From assembly GCA_035771175.1 (NCBI GenBank), contig CM069598.1, forward strand, positions 18,514,438 to 18,578,437: 64,000 nucleotides of DNA, in the 5' to 3' direction. The first letter of the stretch is position 1; the number at the start of each line of letters is the position of its first letter. Below, piece after piece: positions 1-10,425 of this stretch. The translations under genes were made by a program, and so were the position numbers. This DNA comes from Paratinospora sagittata. Its lineage: Eukaryota > Streptophyta > Magnoliopsida > Ranunculales > Menispermaceae. The notes beneath the pieces were generated by a model. The model saw nothing but the letters and a program-made list of their open reading frames with translations, was not told the DNA's origin and did no database searches.

Positions 1-1
1 A

Positions 2-997
2 GATACACAGGGGGCAGTGAAGAGTTGGGACACCTTCAAACGGTTGTTCTTACAGGCTTACGTTCCAGAGACTGAGAGACAGGCTAAGCAACTCGAGTTT
101 TTGAATCTCGCACAGGGCACCATGTCAGTTAGGGAGTACGAGCTCAGATTTAGGCAGCTCGCAGTTTATGCTCCTGGGTTAGTTCAGACACCAAGTGATA
201 AGATTATGAGGTTCTCTTTGAACCTAAGGCCTGCGATCCGACAGGCCTTGTCTGTAACGAAGATGACTGATTTTGCCACAGTGGTCCAGAGGGCCAAACA
301 GTATGAGTTGGCTGAGCGGGTTGATGGTATGTCTACACGGGCAGCTCCGGGTGTACAGACTTCACAGGCAGAGTCCGGGGGACAGTTCCAAACTCCATGG
401 AAGAAGGGTAAATGGGGAAATAAGAGAAAGTTTTATGGAGGAGCACAGTCCGAGGGTGCTCAGAGTAAGGCATCCCAGGTTCAGACTGGTATGATGGCCT
501 CACCAGTGGTTTCCTCTCCTGTCCCGATTCCTATTCAGGCACCGAGTGCACCGAGACCCCTATTCCCACAGACTGCTGGCCGAGGCAGAGGTAGAGGCCG
601 AGGAAGTTATGTGACGACATCTCAGACTGGGTCATCTGCGCCCAGGGCTCCATTTTTATGTTATCAATGTGGGCAGGTTGGGCATAGGAAGTCCGAGTGT
701 CCAAATTTTCAGAGAGCTCAGGGATTTGTGCAGCAGTCCAGTGCCAGAGAGACAGCGAAGGCAGCTACTGAGCCAGACCCGACAGCATCCAGGACTTTGG
801 TGGAAGGTACTCTTATTATTTGTGGTACTTCTATGCATGTATTATTTGATGCTGGTTCTACATTATCATTCATATCTGGACGTATGGTAGATAGTTTGCA
901 TTTGACTCCCATTAGGGCTAGTACATGGTTAGTGGTGAGTACTGTAGCTGGGGAAAGGATCTACCCGAACATGATCTGTAGCCAGTGTGTGGTTTAG
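2..997 (+). pseudogene. Gag-protease, C-terminal part (left copy)
   Basis: This is the capsid/nucleocapsid polyprotein of a Ty3/gypsy element, open at the left edge and ended by TAG at 995-997. Visible parts are the end of the retrotransposon Gag domain (YELRFRQLAVYAPG), a Gly/Arg-rich RNA-binding stretch, a CCHC zinc knuckle (CYQCGQVGHRKSECP) and the start of an aspartic protease with the active-site triplet Asp-Ala-Gly. No true ATG lies near the start; the frame simply enters from outside the window. It is almost identical to the right-hand copy, differing for instance by Val instead of Phe in the Pro-rich linker. The stop interrupts the protease, and pol continues in the same frame 15 bases later. 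Confidence 0.9.
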
Positions 998-1012
998 ATT
1001 GGTGATGTTGAG

Positions 1013-2437
1013 ATGCCTATTGACTTTCGAGTCCTAGAGTTTCTAGAGTTTGATGCAATTCTAGGGATGGATTGGCTCGCGGCATATCATGCAGTTGTCG
1101 ACTGTTTCGCAAAGAGAATCATTTTTCAAATCCCCGGACACCCAGTGTTAACACTACAGGGTAAAGCTTCAGACCAGACAGTCACAAGGGGTAGATTTGT
1201 GACTGATGGAGATAGGGAGATTTTGGCTGGGTTAGTGCCTGATGAGGAAGAGACTAGTGAGGTGATACTTGAGGATATTGCCATTGTTAGGGACTTTCAA
1301 GATTTGTTCCCTGCGGATCTTCCAGGATTACCACCGAAGCGAGAGATCGATTTCATTATTGAGTGGAAATGGGAGCATGTCACTATGGACTTTGTTGTGG
1401 GATTACCCAACACCCCAAGGAGACATAATGCTGTTTGGGTTACTATTGATCACTTGACCAAGTCCGCTCACTTTCTACCGGTGAACACTAGGGATTCTAT
1501 GGACAAGCTGAGCAGACTCTATATGCGGGAGATAGTCATAGTACATGGAGTGCCTGTTTCGATTGTGTCAGATAGGGATCCGAGGTTTACATCGGTATTC
1601 TGGAAGGGGTTGCAGAGGCAGCTCGGCACTAGACTAGATCTCAGTACCGCTTTTCACCCCCAGACGGATGGCCAGTCTGAGAGGTTGATATCGATTTTAG
1701 AGGATATGCTTCGAGCTTGTGTCCTTGAGTCCAGTGGTAACTGGGAGGAGTACATACATTTGTGTGAGTTCGCGTACAACAATAGCTATCAGTCCAGTAT
1801 TGGCATGGCTCCTTTTGAGGCATTGTATGGTCGACCCTGTAGATCTCCGATCTGTTGGACGGAGGTAGGGGATGTTGCGATGATGGGACCAGAGTTTGTA
1901 CAAGAACACACAGAGAATATTAAGAGGATCAAGCATAATATGAAAGTAGCCCAAGACAGGCAGAAGAGTTACACTGATGCCAAGCGGAAGACCGTAGAGT
2001 TCGAGGTGGGTGACCAAGTTTTATTGAAGGTCTCACCTCAGAAGGGCCAAACTAGATTTGGGATAAAAGGCAAGCTCGCTCCGAGATTTATTGGGCCGTT
2101 CGAGGTTTTAGAACGAATTGGCCCCGTCGCTTACCGATTAGCCTTGCCACCTCAGTTAGCAGCAGTCCACAATGTCTTTCATGTGTCAATGCTGAGAGCG
2201 TACAAGAGTGATTTTGATCACGTCTTGGGCTGGAGGAACATTGAACTCAGGCAGGATGGGACTTATGATGAGGAACCTATTCAGATACTTGACCGGAAGG
2301 TCCAGAGGTTACGTAACCGCGAGATTCCGATGGTTAAGGTGAGATGGCAGTTCCATGGCGAGGAACAGGTTACTTGGGAGTGTGAGGACTACATGATGGA
2401 GCACTTTGCCGAGTTCATGGGCTTAAGTAATTCTTAA
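1013..2437 (+). pseudogene. Pol with in-frame deletion joining protease to integrase (474 codons)
   Basis: The open frame reads protease C-terminus (ILGMDWL), a short RT leader, then directly integrase core, GPY/F-type module and a chromodomain-like tail. Compared with the 1059-codon right copy it lacks exactly 585 codons: all RT catalytic motifs, RNase H and the HHCC zinc finger of integrase. The junction is at 1360-1362, where both parents have TGA. The catalytic Asp, Asp and Glu of integrase remain (about residues 126, 187 and 223), as does the HNVFHVSML motif. No stop or frameshift follows. It cannot reverse transcribe, and whether a product is made is unknown. Confidence 0.9.
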
Positions 2438-2467
2438 CCTTAAAACTTCGAGGACGAAGTTCATTCT

Positions 2468-2480
2468 AAGGTGGGTGTGA
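2468..2480 (+). promoter_or_regulatory. Polypurine tract of left unit
   Basis: The purine-rich run AAGGTGGGTGTGA immediately precedes the LTR start TGTGACGCCCC. This is the expected primer site for plus-strand DNA synthesis and is repeated unchanged at 8789-8801. Confidence 0.75.
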
Positions 2481-2895
2481 TGTGACGCCCCGGAAACTAT
2501 TTCATCTAGCCCATAACCCAATTGCATTTTTGCCCAAACTCTATGTGTTGTCTTGATATGTTTGGTGTTTGTTTGATGATTGTTTAATGTTTGTATAGTT
2601 GATGCTTGATAATGTATATAACTATATGTATCATAAATTGTATATGAGTCATGTTAAATTAAAGTATAATGCATATGTTATGATTTATGCATGGGCTCAT
2701 TAAACCATGAATTGATATGGGTTAGGATTGAATGAATAAAAGGATAAATGAAATTGAAAATTTGGTGTATTAAATGGATTGGACATTTAAAATACATGTG
2801 GTTGGTATGGGTAGTATGAGACCAACACATGTGAAGGTTGGTGCATGAAAGTGGACAAGTGTCCCATGCCCTCAAGGAAGTGCTAGAATGAGTGG

Positions 2896-2995
2896 AGGGA
2901 ATCAAGGAGAGAATCAAGGAGGAAAACAAGGAGAGAATCAAGGAGGAAAACAAGGAGAGAATCAAGGAGAGAATCAAGGAGGGAATCAAGGAATT
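2896..2995 (+). repeat. Purine-rich tandem array in central LTR
   Basis: Units built from GAATCAAGGA and GGAAAACAAGGAGA alternate with a period near 24 bp. The right LTR has one extra 24-bp unit at about 9216-9335. The open frames here on the minus strand (repeating Leu-Ile-Leu-Ser) come from the array and are not genes. Confidence 0.85.
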
Positions 2996-3204
2996 GCTAG
3001 AAAGAGGTGAGTAGACTTCATTTATGATTATATCTTTTATGTCATCATATCACTTATATATATTGTATCTTGAAAGCATGAATGTGTTCTAATGTTTTGA
3101 ATGATGCATTGATTTGAGAAAACCTTATGATTTTGGTTGGACCCATCTATCTGGCTAATAGGGGGACTTAACCTTGTCATAAGAGGGTTTTAGGAAAGGA
3201 AATG

Positions 3205-3360
3205 ATTGGGATCAACGGCACGGTGAAATAGACGTGTACTAGTAACCCAAATAAAAAGGAATTGGGATCAACGGCACGGTGAAATAGACGTGTACTAGTA
3301 ACCCAAATAAACATGATTGGGATCAACGGCACGGTGAAATAGACGTTTACTAGTAACCCA
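3205..3360 (+). repeat. Three 55-56-bp direct repeats in central LTR
   Basis: Each unit runs from ATTGGGATCAACGGCACGG to AGTAACCCAA, starting at 3205, 3261 and 3316. The same three units occur in the right LTR at 9550, 9606 and 9661. Repeated blocks like this in LTRs can be enhancer arrays, but nothing here shows that directly. Confidence 0.88.
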
Positions 3361-4084
3361 AGGCATGTGGAATGTGGATCCAAATTGATAAACTTTTACT
3401 TGCATCGAACTTATTATAAATGCTTGATATCTATATGTTATGAGCTTTTAATCATGCTACACATTGACATGCATACATGGTTTTTATTGATGAGTATTGA
3501 TAGCATATTTGAATTCTATTCACTGGGCACCGTTGGCTCACCCTTATTTTCCTCTTTCAGGTCCTTCTGTCCCGAATAAGGGCAAAGGAGTAGTCATATC
3601 TTGAGGGTCTTGCCTGCGAGAGAATCCAAGGCCTCGATGTGAGTTGAGAGGCATTTTGATTGAATTGTGTTTTAAATTATGAAGTACTATATTTTGGATT
3701 ATGTAATTATAACACTTACCACATTGTAGTATGGGTGAGTTGGGACTTGTTAGATAGACTATGTGGGCATATGACGGTTTTATTTGTACCCATAATTTTG
3801 GACTTTATGAGTATGTCAATTTTAATGGACTGTAGGGATTATGATTATTATTTATGGTTCATTTTTTTATGGATTATCTCTTGTCTTGGATAATTAATAC
3901 GGTGGGTAGTTTTGTTTAATACCTTTTGATATCATATCGTTGTTTGGGATAAGGCTTTTAGGGTCTCAACCACCTCACGGGAGTTGAGGAGTGGTCGGAG
4001 ATGCCTACGCTGGGCGTCCCGCCCCGCCATTCCGCACGTCATTCCCTGCGGGGTTGGTGGTCCGGGGTGCGGGGTCGCCACAGT

Positions 4085-4096
4085 TGGTATCAGAGC
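4085..4096 (+). promoter_or_regulatory. Primer-binding site, initiator-methionine tRNA
   Basis: TGGTATCAGAGC lies two bases after the LTR end CA at 4082. It is complementary to the 3' end of plant tRNA-iMet, the usual primer for this clade. Confidence 0.93.
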
Positions 4097-4237
4097 CTGA
4101 TTTTACTAGGTTTGGTCTATGTATTTGACTTAGATGACTTTGACCTAGGAATTAGGTGAGAGATTTAGGTAATTAAAAAGCTTAATGGAACTAACTTAAA
4201 AGCCTTACTATCATATTTTTTGTGCGTATTATATGAT

Positions 4238-5563
4238 ATGGGTAGTTATGAGGCGGGCACTAGTGGGGCCGACGCTACTAGAGCTGCAGGGGCAGCAGGA
4301 CTTCAAATGGTTGTACCTCAGCCTATGGCTACACCTGCTCCTATTGTTGTGGAGAACCCCACTGATCGGTGGATCAAACTGCTAGAGAAGTTCTTGAAGC
4401 TAAAGCCTAAAGAATTCATTGGTGGGGTTGACTTGAAGAAGGCCGAAGATTGGCTGAAGAATGTCGAGAAGATCGGTCGCTCCTTAGAGCTTGATGAGGA
4501 GTCTCAGGTCCTATGTGCTGCTCACACACTGGAGAGTGATGCAGAGGACTGGTGGCTTTCAGTATTAGATACACAGGGGGCAGTGAAGAGTTGGGACACC
4601 TTCAAACCGTTGTTCTTACAGGCTTACGTTCCAGAGACTGAGAGACAGGCTAAGCAACTCGAGTTTTTGAATCTCGCACAGGGCACCATGTCAGTTAGGG
4701 AGTACGAGCTCAGATTTAGGCAGCTCGCAGTTTATGCTCCTGGGTTAGTTCAGACACCAAGTGATAAGATCATGAGGTTCTCTTTGAACCTAAGGCCTGC
4801 GATCCGACAGGCCTTGTCTGTAACGAAGATGACTGATTTTGCCACAGTGGTCCAGAGGGCCAAACAGTATGAGTTGGCTGAGCGGGTTGATGGTATGTCT
4901 ACACGGGCAGCTCCGGGTGTACAGACTTCACAGGCAGAGTCCGGGGGACAGTTCCAAACTCCATGGAAGAAGGGTAAATGGGGAAATAAGAGAAAGTTTT
5001 ATGGAGGAGCACAGTCCGAGGGTGCTCAGAGTAAGGCATCCCAGGTTCAGACTGGTATGATGGCCTCACCAGTGGTTTCCTCTCCTTTCCCGATTCCTAT
5101 TCAGGCACCGAGTGCACCGAGACCCCTATTCCCACAGACTGCTGGCCGAGGCAGAGGTAGAGGCCGAGGAAGTTATGTGACGACATCTCAGACTGGGTCA
5201 TCTGCGCCCAGGGCTCCATTTTTATGTTATCAATGTGGGCAGGTTGGGCATAGGAAGTCCGAGTGTCCAAATTTTCAGAGAGCTCAGGGATTTGTGCAGC
5301 AGTCCAGTGCCAGAGAGACAGCGAAGGCAGCTACTGAGCCAGACCCGACAGCATCCAGGACTTTGGTGGAAGGTACTCTTATTATTTGTGGTACTTCTAT
5401 GCATGTATTATTTGATGCTGGTTCTACATTATCATTCATATCTGGACGTATGGTAGATAGTTTGCATTTGACTCCCATTAGGGCTAGTACATGGTTAGTG
5501 GTGAGTACTGTAGCTGGGGAAAGGATCTACCCGAACATGATCTGTAGCCAGTGTGTGGTTTAG
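4238..5563 (+). CDS. gag: Gag-protease of the complete Tekay-like element
   Basis: The frame is open from 4220, but the first ATG is at 4238 (MGSYEAGTSG), giving 441 residues. It encodes the structural polyprotein that packages element RNA in cytoplasmic particles. A retrotransposon Gag domain (around residues 45-190) is followed by a basic, Gly/Arg-rich linker, a CCHC zinc knuckle (C330, C333, H338, C343) and the N-terminal half of an aspartic protease with D393-A-G. The frame stops at TAG (5561-5563), and pol continues in the same frame with no Met until 5579, so the amber codon splits the protease. The left copy has the same stop. It may be a founder mutation of a Gln codon or a readthrough site; the bases after it do not match the known leaky plant-virus context. 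Confidence 0.93.
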   Translation: MGSYEAGTSGADATRAAGAAGLQMVVPQPMATPAPIVVENPTDRWIKLLEKFLKLKPKEFIGGVDLKKAEDWLKNVEKIGRSLELDEESQVLCAAHTLESDAEDWWLSVLDTQGAVKSWDTFKPLFLQAYVPETERQAKQLEFLNLAQGTMSVREYELRFRQLAVYAPGLVQTPSDKIMRFSLNLRPAIRQALSVTKMTDFATVVQRAKQYELAERVDGMSTRAAPGVQTSQAESGGQFQTPWKKGKWGNKRKFYGGAQSEGAQSKASQVQTGMMASPVVSSPFPIPIQAPSAPRPLFPQTAGRGRGRGRGSYVTTSQTGSSAPRAPFLCYQCGQVGHRKSECPNFQRAQGFVQQSSARETAKAATEPDPTASRTLVEGTLIICGTSMHVLFDAGSTLSFISGRMVDSLHLTPIRASTWLVVSTVAGERIYPNMICSQCVV

Positions 5564-5578
5564 ATTGGTGATGTTGAG

Positions 5579-8500
5579 ATGCCTATTGACTTTCGAGTCC
5601 TAGAGTTTCTAGAGTTTGATGCAATTCTAGGGATGGATTGGCTCGCGGCATATCATGCAGTTGTCGACTGTTTCGCAAAGAGAATCATTTTTCAAATCCC
5701 CGGACACCCAGTGTTAACACTACAGGGTAAAGCTTCAGACCAGACAGTCACAAGGGGTAGATTTGTGACTGATGGAGATAGGGAGATTTTGGCTGGGTTA
5801 GTGCCTGATGAGGAAGAGACTAGTGAGGTGATACTTGAGGATATTGCCATTGTTAGGGACTTTCAAGATGTGTTCCCTGCGGATCTTCCAGGATTACCAC
5901 CGAAGCGAGAGATCGATTTCATTATTGAACTAGTCCCTGGGACGAAGCCTATCTCCATGGCACCATATAGAATGGCGCCAGCCGAGTTGAAAGAGTTGCA
6001 GAAACAGCTTGAGGAGTTATTGGCTAAAGGCTTTATTTGCCCGAGTGTGTCACCCTGGGGAGCTCCAGTTCTTTTTGTGAAAAAGAAAGATGGGAGCTTG
6101 CGGTTATGCATCGACTATCGCCAATTGAACAGGGTGACCATCAAGAACAAATATCCTCTCCCAAGGATTGATGACTTGTTTGATCAGTTGAGGGGAGCGA
6201 CATATTTTTGGAAGATTGATTTGTGCTCCGGGTATCATCAGCTGAGGATCAGGGAGGAAGATGTGCCTAAGACAGCGTTCAGAACCCGCTATGGACATTA
6301 TGAGTTCCTTGTGATGCCATTTGGTGTGACTAATGCACCGGCGATGTTCATGGACCTGATGCAGAGGGTCTTTAGGCAGTATCTGGATAAGTTTGTCATC
6401 GTCTTCATTGATGACATATTGGTGTATTCCAAGACTCAGGCTGAGCATGAAGAACACCTTAGAGTGACCTTGCAAACTCTGAGAGAGCATAGGCTATATG
6501 CAAAGCTGAGCAAGTGCGAGTTTTGGATCACCGAAGTGAAGTTCTTAGGTCATGTGGTGAGTTCTGAGGGGATTTCAGTTGATCCGTCTAAGGTTGAAGC
6601 CATTATTAGTTGGCCTAGGCCTACCACAGTGACCGAGATCAGAAGCTTTCTTGGGTTAGCTGGTTACTATAGGAGATTCGTTCAGGGATTCTCCAAGATA
6701 GCTACGCCTATGACTAGGCTCACCCAGAAAGATGTGTCCTTTGTATGGACCGAGGAGTGTGAGAATGCCTTTTTAGAGTTGAAGAAAAGATTGACATCTA
6801 CGCCAATGTTGATTTTGCCAGAGCCTGATCAGGAGTTAGTTATCTATACTGATGCCTCTCGTATCGGCTTGGGTTGCGTGTTGATGCAGAAGGATAGGGT
6901 CATTGCTTATGCATCGAGGCAGTTGAAGGTGCATGAAAAAAACTACCCTGTTCATGACTTAGAACTGGCCGCAGTGGTTTTTGCTGTGAAGATTTGGAGG
7001 CATTATCTCTATGGTGAGAGATTCACTTTGTATTCTGACCATAAGAGCCTCAAGTACTCGTTCTCTCAGAAGGAATTGAACATGAGGCAGAGAAGGTGGT
7101 TAGAGCTGCTCAAAGACTATGATTTTACATTGGAATACCACCCAGGTAAAGCCAATGTAGTGGCTGATGCATTGAGCAGGAAGCGGGTAGAGACAGTTAT
7201 GGTAGCACACCAGATGTCTCATGAGTGGAGACTACTTGAGGCGGCTACGGTTATGAGTATATGTGCTACCCCTTCAGATCAAATTGTGATATGTGCTCAA
7301 ATGAGAGCTCAGCCTACACAAGTCCAAGAGGTAATTGACCAACAGAGACTTGACGTTGATTATGGGATATACAAGTCTTGGGCTGAGAGCAGTGATTTTA
7401 CTGATTGGCACTTGTCATCTGATGGTGCCTTGAGATTTAGGGGACATTTATGGGTTCCCGCAGATCCACGACTTAGACAGAGTGTTCTCCAAGAGGCTCA
7501 CAGATCTCATTATGTTATTCATCCTGGCGGAACCAAGATGTATCATGATATGAAAAGAATGTATTGGTGGCCCGACATGAAGAGAGAAATAGCTCAGTTC
7601 ATTCAGCGGTGTGAGATCTGTCAAAGAGTCAAAGCTGAGCATCAGAGGCCTGGAGGGCAGATGCAACCGCTTGCCATTCCTGAGTGGAAATGGGAGCATG
7701 TCACTATGGACTTTGTTGTGGGATTACCCAACACCCCAAGGAGACATAATGCTGTTTGGGTTACTATTGATCACTTGACCAAGTCCGCTCACTTTCTACC
7801 GGTGAACACTAGGGATTCTATGGACAAGCTGAGCAGACTCTATATGCGGGAGATAGTCATAGTACATGGAGTGCCTGTTTCGATTGTGTCAGATAGGGAT
7901 CCGAGGTTTACATCGGTATTCTGGAAGGGGTTGCAGAGGCAGCTCGGCACTAGACTAGATCTCAGTACCGCTTTTCACCCCCAGACGGATGGCCAGTCTG
8001 AGAGGTTGATATCGATTTTAGAGGATATGCTTCGAGCTTGTGTCCTTGAGTCCAGTGGTAACTGGGAGGAGTACATACATTTGTGTGAGTTCGCGTACAA
8101 CAATAGCTATCAGTCCAGTATTGGCATGGCTCCTTTTGAGGCATTGTATGGTCGACCCTGTAGATCTCCGATCTGTTGGACGGAGGTAGGGGATGTTGCG
8201 ATGATGGGACCAGAGTTTGTACAAGAACACACAGAGAATATTAAGAGGATCAAGCATAATATGAAAGTAGCCCAAGACAGGCAGAAGAGTTACACTGATG
8301 CCAAGCGGAAGACCGTAGAGTTCGAGGTGGGTGACCAAGTTTTATTGAAGGTCTCACCTCAGAAGGGCCAAACTAGATTTGGGATAAAAGGCAAGCTCGC
8401 TCCGAGATTTATTGGGCCGTTCGAGGTTTTAGAACGAATTGGCCCCGTCGCTTACCGATTAGCCTTGCCACCTCAGTTAGCAGCAGTCCACAATGTCTTT

Positions 8501-8758
8501 CATGTGTCAATGCTGAGAGCGTACAAGAGTGATTTTGATCACGTCTTGGGCTGGAGGAACATTGAACTCAGGCAGGATGGGACTTATGATGAGGAACCTA
8601 TTCAGATACTTGACCGGAAGGTCCAGAGGTTACGTAACCGCGAGATTCCGATGGTTAAGGTGAGATGGCAGTTCCATGGCGAGGAACAGGTTACTTGGGA
8701 GTGTGAGGACTACATGATGGAGCACTTTGCCGAGTTCATGGGCTTAAGTAATTCTTAA
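5579..8758 (+). CDS. pol: Pol: protease end, reverse transcriptase, RNase H, integrase, chromodomain-like tail
   Basis: This is a 1059-residue frame without internal breaks. In order: protease C-terminus (ILGMDWL), reverse transcriptase with the catalytic FIDD box at residues 276-279, RNase H (first Asp near 425), integrase zinc finger (H648 region, C678 and C681), and integrase core D711, D772 and E808 with the standard 35-residue Asp-Glu spacing. A GPF module and HNVFHVSML follow. The C-terminus around 1005-1055 ([18 protein letters not shown]) looks like the chromodomain tail of Tekay/Del chromoviruses. Odd substitutions are [12 protein letters not shown] in RT, where relatives usually have [12 protein letters not shown]. 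The enzymes copy element RNA to DNA and insert it. The element looks coding-complete apart from the amber codon upstream. Confidence 0.95.
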   Translation: MPIDFRVLEFLEFDAILGMDWLAAYHAVVDCFAKRIIFQIPGHPVLTLQGKASDQTVTRGRFVTDGDREILAGLVPDEEETSEVILEDIAIVRDFQDVFPADLPGLPPKREIDFIIELVPGTKPISMAPYRMAPAELKELQKQLEELLAKGFICPSVSPWGAPVLFVKKKDGSLRLCIDYRQLNRVTIKNKYPLPRIDDLFDQLRGATYFWKIDLCSGYHQLRIREEDVPKTAFRTRYGHYEFLVMPFGVTNAPAMFMDLMQRVFRQYLDKFVIVFIDDILVYSKTQAEHEEHLRVTLQTLREHRLYAKLSKCEFWITEVKFLGHVVSSEGISVDPSKVEAIISWPRPTTVTEIRSFLGLAGYYRRFVQGFSKIATPMTRLTQKDVSFVWTEECENAFLELKKRLTSTPMLILPEPDQELVIYTDASRIGLGCVLMQKDRVIAYASRQLKVHEKNYPVHDLELAAVVFAVKIWRHYLYGERFTLYSDHKSLKYSFSQKELNMRQRRWLELLKDYDFTLEYHPGKANVVADALSRKRVETVMVAHQMSHEWRLLEAATVMSICATPSDQIVICAQMRAQPTQVQEVIDQQRLDVDYGIYKSWAESSDFTDWHLSSDGALRFRGHLWVPADPRLRQSVLQEAHRSHYVIHPGGTKMYHDMKRMYWWPDMKREIAQFIQRCEICQRVKAEHQRPGGQMQPLAIPEWKWEHVTMDFVVGLPNTPRRHNAVWVTIDHLTKSAHFLPVNTRDSMDKLSRLYMREIVIVHGVPVSIVSDRDPRFTSVFWKGLQRQLGTRLDLSTAFHPQTDGQSERLISILEDMLRACVLESSGNWEEYIHLCEFAYNNSYQSSIGMAPFEALYGRPCRSPICWTEVGDVAMMGPEFVQEHTENIKRIKHNMKVAQDRQKSYTDAKRKTVEFEVGDQVLLKVSPQKGQTRFGIKGKLAPRFIGPFEVLERIGPVAYRLALPPQLAAVHNVFHVSMLRAYKSDFDHVLGWRNIELRQDGTYDEEPIQILDRKVQRLRNREIPMVKVRWQFHGEEQVTWECEDYMMEHFAEFMGLSNS

Positions 8759-8788
8759 CCTTAAAACTTCGAGGACGAAGTTCATTCT

Positions 8789-8801
8789 AAGGTGGGTGTG
8801 A
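8789..8801 (+). promoter_or_regulatory. Polypurine tract of the complete unit
   Basis: AAGGTGGGTGTGA directly before the right LTR, identical to the tract at 2468-2480. Confidence 0.75.
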
Positions 8802-10425
8802 TGTGACGCCCCGGAAACTATTTCATCTAGCCCATAACCCAATTGCATTTTTGCCCAAACTCTATGTGTTGTCTTGATATGTTTGGTGTTTGTTTGATGA
8901 TTGTTTAATGTTTGTATAGTTGATGCTTGATAATGTATATAACTATATGTATCATAAATTGTATATGAGTCATGTTAAATTAAAGTATAATGCATATGTT
9001 ATGATTTATGCATGGGCTCATTAAACCATGAATTGATATGGGTTAGGATTGAATGAATAAAAGGATAAATGAAATTGAAAATTTGGTGTATTAAATGGAT
9101 TGGACATTTAAAATACATGTGGTTGGTATGGGTAGTATGAGACCAACACATGTGAAGGTTGGTGCATGAAAGTGGACAAGTGTCCCATGCCCTCAAGGAA
9201 GTGCTAGAATGAGTGGAGGGAATCAAGGAGAGAATCAAGGAGGAAAACAAGGAGAGAATCAAGGAGGAAAACAAGGAGAGAATCAAGGAGGAAAACAAGG
9301 AGAGAATCAAGGAGAGAATCAAGGAGGGAATCAAGGAATTGCTAGAAAGAGGTGAGTAGACTTCATTTATGATTATATCTTTTATGTCATCATATCACTT
9401 ATATATATTGTATCTTGAAAGCATGAATGTGTTCTAATGTTTTGAATGATGCATTGATTTGAGAAAACCTTATGACTTTGGTTGGACCCATCTATCTGGC
9501 TAATAGGGGGACTTAACCTTGTCATAAGAGGGTTTTAGGAAAGGAAATGATTGGGATCAACGGCACGGTGGAATAGACGTGTACTAGTAACCCAAATAAA
9601 AAGGAATTGGGATCAACGGCACGGTGAAATAGACGTGTACTAGTAACCCAAATAAACATGATTGGGATCAATGGCACGGTGAAATAGACGTGTACTAGTA
9701 ACCCAAGGCATGTGGAATGTGGATCCAAATTGATAAACTTTTACTTGCATCGAACTTATTATAAATGCTTGATATCTATATGTTATGAGCTTTTAATCAT
9801 GCTACACATTGACATGCATACATGGTTTTTATTGATGAGTATTGATAGCATATTTGAATTCTATTCATTGGGCATCGTTGGCTCACCCTCATTTTCCTCT
9901 TTCAGGTCCTTCTGTCCCGAATAAGGGCAAAGGAGTAGTCATATCTTGAGGGCCTTGCCTGCGAGAGAATCCAAGGCCTCGATGTGAGTTGAGAGGCATT
10001 TTGATTGAATTGTGTTTTAAATTATGAAGTACTATATTTTGGATTATGTAATTATAACACTTACCACATTGTAGTATCGGTGAGTTGGGACTTGTTAGAT
10101 AGACTATGTGGGCATATGACGGTTTTATTTGTACCCACAATTTTGGACTTTATGAGTATGTCAATTTTAATGGACTGTAGGGATTATGATTATTATTTAT
10201 GGTTCATTTTTTTATGGATTATCTCTTGTCTTGGATAATTAATACGGTGGGTAGTTTTGTTTAATACCTTTTGATATCATATCGTTGTTTGGGATAAGGC
10301 TTGTAGGATCTCAACCACCTCACGGGAGTTGAGGAGTGGTCGGAGATGCCTACGTCGGGCGTCCCGCCCCGGCATTCCGCACGTCATTCCCTGCGGGGTT
10401 GGTGGTCCGGGGCGGGATCGCCACA
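8802..10425 (+). repeat. Right LTR of the Tekay-like array (1624 bp)
   Basis: It starts TGTGACGCCCCGG and ends GGGATCGCCACA. It carries one more 24-bp purine unit than the central LTR and about 15-20 substitutions over 1.6 kb by eye. The sequence after 10425 is the RNase H region of a different gypsy element, so this is the right insertion boundary. The matching left boundary and its target duplication lie outside the window. Confidence 0.93.

Larger units (their letters stand above)
1..2480 (+). mobile_element. Tekay-like Ty3/gypsy internal region, left tandem unit, RT-RNase H deleted
   Basis: This is the internal part of a gypsy element cut by the left window edge. Position 1 corresponds to 4567 of the right-hand unit, and the two copies differ at only a few bases. 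It holds the end of gag, the protease and a pol frame lacking RT, RNase H and the integrase zinc finger. It ends in a polypurine tract (2468-2480) directly before an LTR. With no reverse transcriptase it could move only by help in trans. It shares the LTR at 2481-4082 with the complete unit to its right. Confidence 0.93.
2481..4082 (+). repeat. Central LTR (about 1.6 kb) shared by both Tekay-like units
   Basis: The LTR begins TGTGACGCCCCGG and ends GGGGTCGCCACA, so its ends are imperfect inverted repeats longer than the usual TG/CA. It follows a polypurine tract and precedes a tRNA-iMet primer site, so it serves as 3' LTR of the left unit and 5' LTR of the right unit. Inside are a purine-rich array of about 24-bp units (2896-2995) and three 55-56-bp direct repeats (3205-3360). 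It differs from the right LTR at roughly 1% of sites by eye, plus one array unit, suggesting recent insertion. Confidence 0.93.
2481..10425 (+). mobile_element. Complete Tekay-like Ty3/gypsy element (7.9 kb)
   Basis: LTR, tRNA-iMet primer site, gag, pol, polypurine tract and LTR are all present in order. It is structurally complete and young by LTR similarity. Because its 5' LTR is also the 3' LTR of the left unit, it is one half of a tandem array rather than an independent insertion. Confidence 0.93.

Noticed and set aside
1360..1362. Spliced-out intron as the cause of the pol deletion
   Set aside because: No GT...AG at any possible junction; only a 3-bp microhomology.
2678..2989. 103- and 111-codon minus-strand frames with Leu-Ile-Leu-Ser repeats (also 8999-9334)
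   Set aside because: They read the purine-rich array in the LTR; length changes with array units and there is no domain.
3205..3360. CRISPR-like regular repeats
   Set aside because: Three 55-56-bp direct tandem copies in a plant LTR, with no unique spacers.
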